NCBI GenBank assembly: GCA_012523535.1
Contig: JAAYII010000139.1
Coordinates: 1-23,683 of the forward strand
Reading direction: 5' to 3'
Source of the DNA: Peptococcaceae bacterium
Lineage (GTDB): Bacteria; Bacillota; Desulfitobacteriia; Desulfitobacteriales; Syntrophobotulaceae
Length of the DNA: 23,683 nucleotides
Shown here piece after piece: positions 22,252 through 23,683 of this stretch. Under the pieces are notes generated by a model. It was not told where the DNA came from and searched no databases. It was given only the letters and a program-made list of their open reading frames with translations. Position numbers and translations under genes: made by a program. The stretch's first letter is position 1, and every line of letters begins with the position of its first letter.

Positions 22252-23676
22252 TTACTTGGCATATTTAACTGTAACCATTTTCAGTTCCGTGAACTCCTCA
22301 AGTCCGAGAAGACCGCCTTCTTTGCCTAGTCCACTTTCTTTGACGCTTGTACCCCAGGATTGTTCATTGGTTAGAGTCTGGCAATTTATGAAAACGTTAC
22401 CTACTTGGAGTTTATCAGCCAGATTCAATCCCTTCTTGATGTCTTTAGACCATATATGAGCACAAAGACCATAGGGAGAATCATTGGCTAGAGCGATAAG
22501 ATCATCAGCATCGTTATACTTAAGCACAACAGCAACCGGACCAAAAACCTCTTCTTTAGCAATAGTCATGTCGTGTTTTACATCACTTATAATCGTGGGC
22601 ATTACAAAAAAGCCTTTATGGTGGATATCTTTCTTCTCCTGAGTATAGTAAAGCTTTGCTCCTTCTGCTATAGCGCCATTAATATAGGCTTCGATTTTTT
22701 CTTTATGGGCTCTGCTTGTAACCGGGCCCATAAAAGTATTTTTATCAGTTGGGTCACCGACCACAATATTTTGAGCAAAAGTTTTAAATTTTTCGAGAAA
22801 AGCGTAGTACACTTCCTCATGAACATAGTATCTTCCTGGTGCAGAGCAGTGTTGGCCGCAGTTGTTAAATTGTCTGAATGCGAGAACCTCGATGGCGGCA
22901 TCAAGATCTGCATCTTCCATAATAATCGTCGGATTATTACCGCCAAGCTCCATTACGCATTTCTTAACCGTAGAACTGGCATATTTGAGTACATCTTTGC
23001 CGGTCTCACTGCTACCGGTAAAGCCAATCAAATTAACATCCGGATGAGTGGCAAGAGCTTGTCCTACACTTCCCCCCGGACCGGTAATAAAGTTGACAAC
23101 ACCGTCAGGGAGGCCCGCTTTATTAATTATTTCGGCGAATTTAAGACCGGTAAGGGAATTGATGCTGGGTGGCTTTATAATACAAGTGTTGCCGACAGCC
23201 AGGGCAGCTGATAACTTTACAGCCATCATAATGACGGGAAGATTCCAGGGAATAATTAGGGCTGCCACTCCGAAAGGCTCTCGTTTAAAATAGGACAGCA
23301 TTCCATCCTCCATGGGTATTTGGGTACCCATTAGCGCTTGGGCTATGGCTCCGTTATATTCGAATTTTTCCGCAGCTGCCATAACATGTTTGATGGCGTC
23401 CTGACAGGGAGTTCCATGTTCTTGGACATCACAGTCCACCAATTCCTGGGCATTTTCTCTAATTTGGGCTGCAATACGGTTTAGCACTTTATTGCGTTCA
23501 GACTGTTTTAGTCCTGCCCAGCTTGGGAAGGCGGCCCGAGTAGCTTTCACAGCTTTATCTACGTCGCTGCCATCAGCTAAGGGTACTCTTGCCAATTCTT
23601 TGCCTGTTGTAGGATTTACTGTGGCAAAGGTTTTACCTGCACTACGCGATGAACCAAACAGTACAAGCTCATCCAT
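22252..23676 (-). CDS. NAD(P)-dependent aldehyde dehydrogenase, second of two (upstream gene, start near window edge)
   Basis: Second member of the family in the same operon, clearly diverged from its neighbour. Catalytic residues: Asn145 (IPWNLP), Lys168, Glu243 (MELGGNN), Cys277 (NNCGQHCSAPGRYY) and KEEVFGPV. The cofactor loop is again KPPS (168-171). From the ATG at 23674-23676 the protein has 474 aa, and its first residues DELVLFGSSRSAGKTFATVNP align with the usual first strand of the family. However, no ribosome binding site is seen in the last 7 bases, and the frame stays open to the edge, so the true start may lie outside the window. The promoter is also outside. Different catalytic-loop sequences suggest two substrates or a heteromeric arrangement; this is inference. 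Confidence 0.93.
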   Translation of the reverse strand: MDELVLFGSSRSAGKTFATVNPTTGKELARVPLADGSDVDKAVKATRAAFPSWAGLKQSERNKVLNRIAAQIRENAQELVDCDVQEHGTPCQDAIKHVMAAAEKFEYNGAIAQALMGTQIPMEDGMLSYFKREPFGVAALIIPWNLPVIMMAVKLSAALAVGNTCIIKPPSINSLTGLKFAEIINKAGLPDGVVNFITGPGGSVGQALATHPDVNLIGFTGSSETGKDVLKYASSTVKKCVMELGGNNPTIIMEDADLDAAIEVLAFRQFNNCGQHCSAPGRYYVHEEVYYAFLEKFKTFAQNIVVGDPTDKNTFMGPVTSRAHKEKIEAYINGAIAEGAKLYYTQEKKDIHHKGFFVMPTIISDVKHDMTIAKEEVFGPVAVVLKYNDADDLIALANDSPYGLCAHIWSKDIKKGLNLADKLQVGNVFINCQTLTNEQSWGTSVKESGLGKEGGLLGLEEFTELKMVTVKYAK

Positions 23677-23683
23677 GGGAAAA

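Overview
The window is the replication-origin region of an AT-rich, low-GC Gram-positive bacterium, most likely a member of the class Clostridia. Four things point there: the gene order rsmG-mnmG-mnmE-jag-yidC-yidD-rnpA-rpmH / dnaA-dnaN-recF-remB-gyrB-gyrA, strong GGAGG-type ribosome binding sites, TTG and GTG starts, and the linked pdxS-pdxT-serS cluster. The species cannot be named from the sequence.

Left arm (1-6397, all minus strand, transcribed away from the origin). The rpmH-rnpA-yidD-yidC-jag operon makes ribosomal protein L34, the RNase P protein, two membrane-insertion factors and an RNA-binding protein. It has a near-consensus promoter at 6459-6487, an internal hairpin after rpmH, and a terminator that overlaps the jag stop codon. 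The mnmE-mnmG-rsmG operon (tRNA wobble-uridine and 16S rRNA modification) follows and ends in a hairpin near position 40.

Origin (6398-8230). The rpmH-dnaA gap (283 bp) holds both divergent promoters, a perfect 16-bp inverted repeat with overlapping motif copies, and DnaA-box-like 9-mers, one of which lies on the dnaA -35 element. The dnaA-dnaN gap holds a DnaA box followed by a T-run and a CTA/TTA triplet array that resembles the B. subtilis DnaA-trio unwinding element.

Right arm (6681-18934, plus strand, away from the origin). dnaA, dnaN, recF and remB are followed by a consensus promoter and gyrB-gyrA-pdxS-pdxT-serS, all closely spaced. Then come tRNA-Ser(UGA), tRNA-Arg(CCU), tadA and tRNA-Ser(CGA). 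The arm therefore joins replication initiation, DNA supercoiling, vitamin B6 synthesis and serine/arginine decoding.

Beyond tRNA-Ser(CGA) (19.16 kb onward) the character changes. There is a duplicated terminator, then a PucR/CdaR-type regulator gene interrupted by one in-frame TAG, then a convergent minus-strand operon of two different aldehyde dehydrogenases, the upstream one ending at the window edge. This is the accessory part of the window. Both dehydrogenases carry KPPS where NAD-preferring members usually have KPxE. Apart from this segment and the fine structure of the origin, the window is ordinary core genome. I see no CRISPR array, insertion sequence, prophage or rRNA gene.
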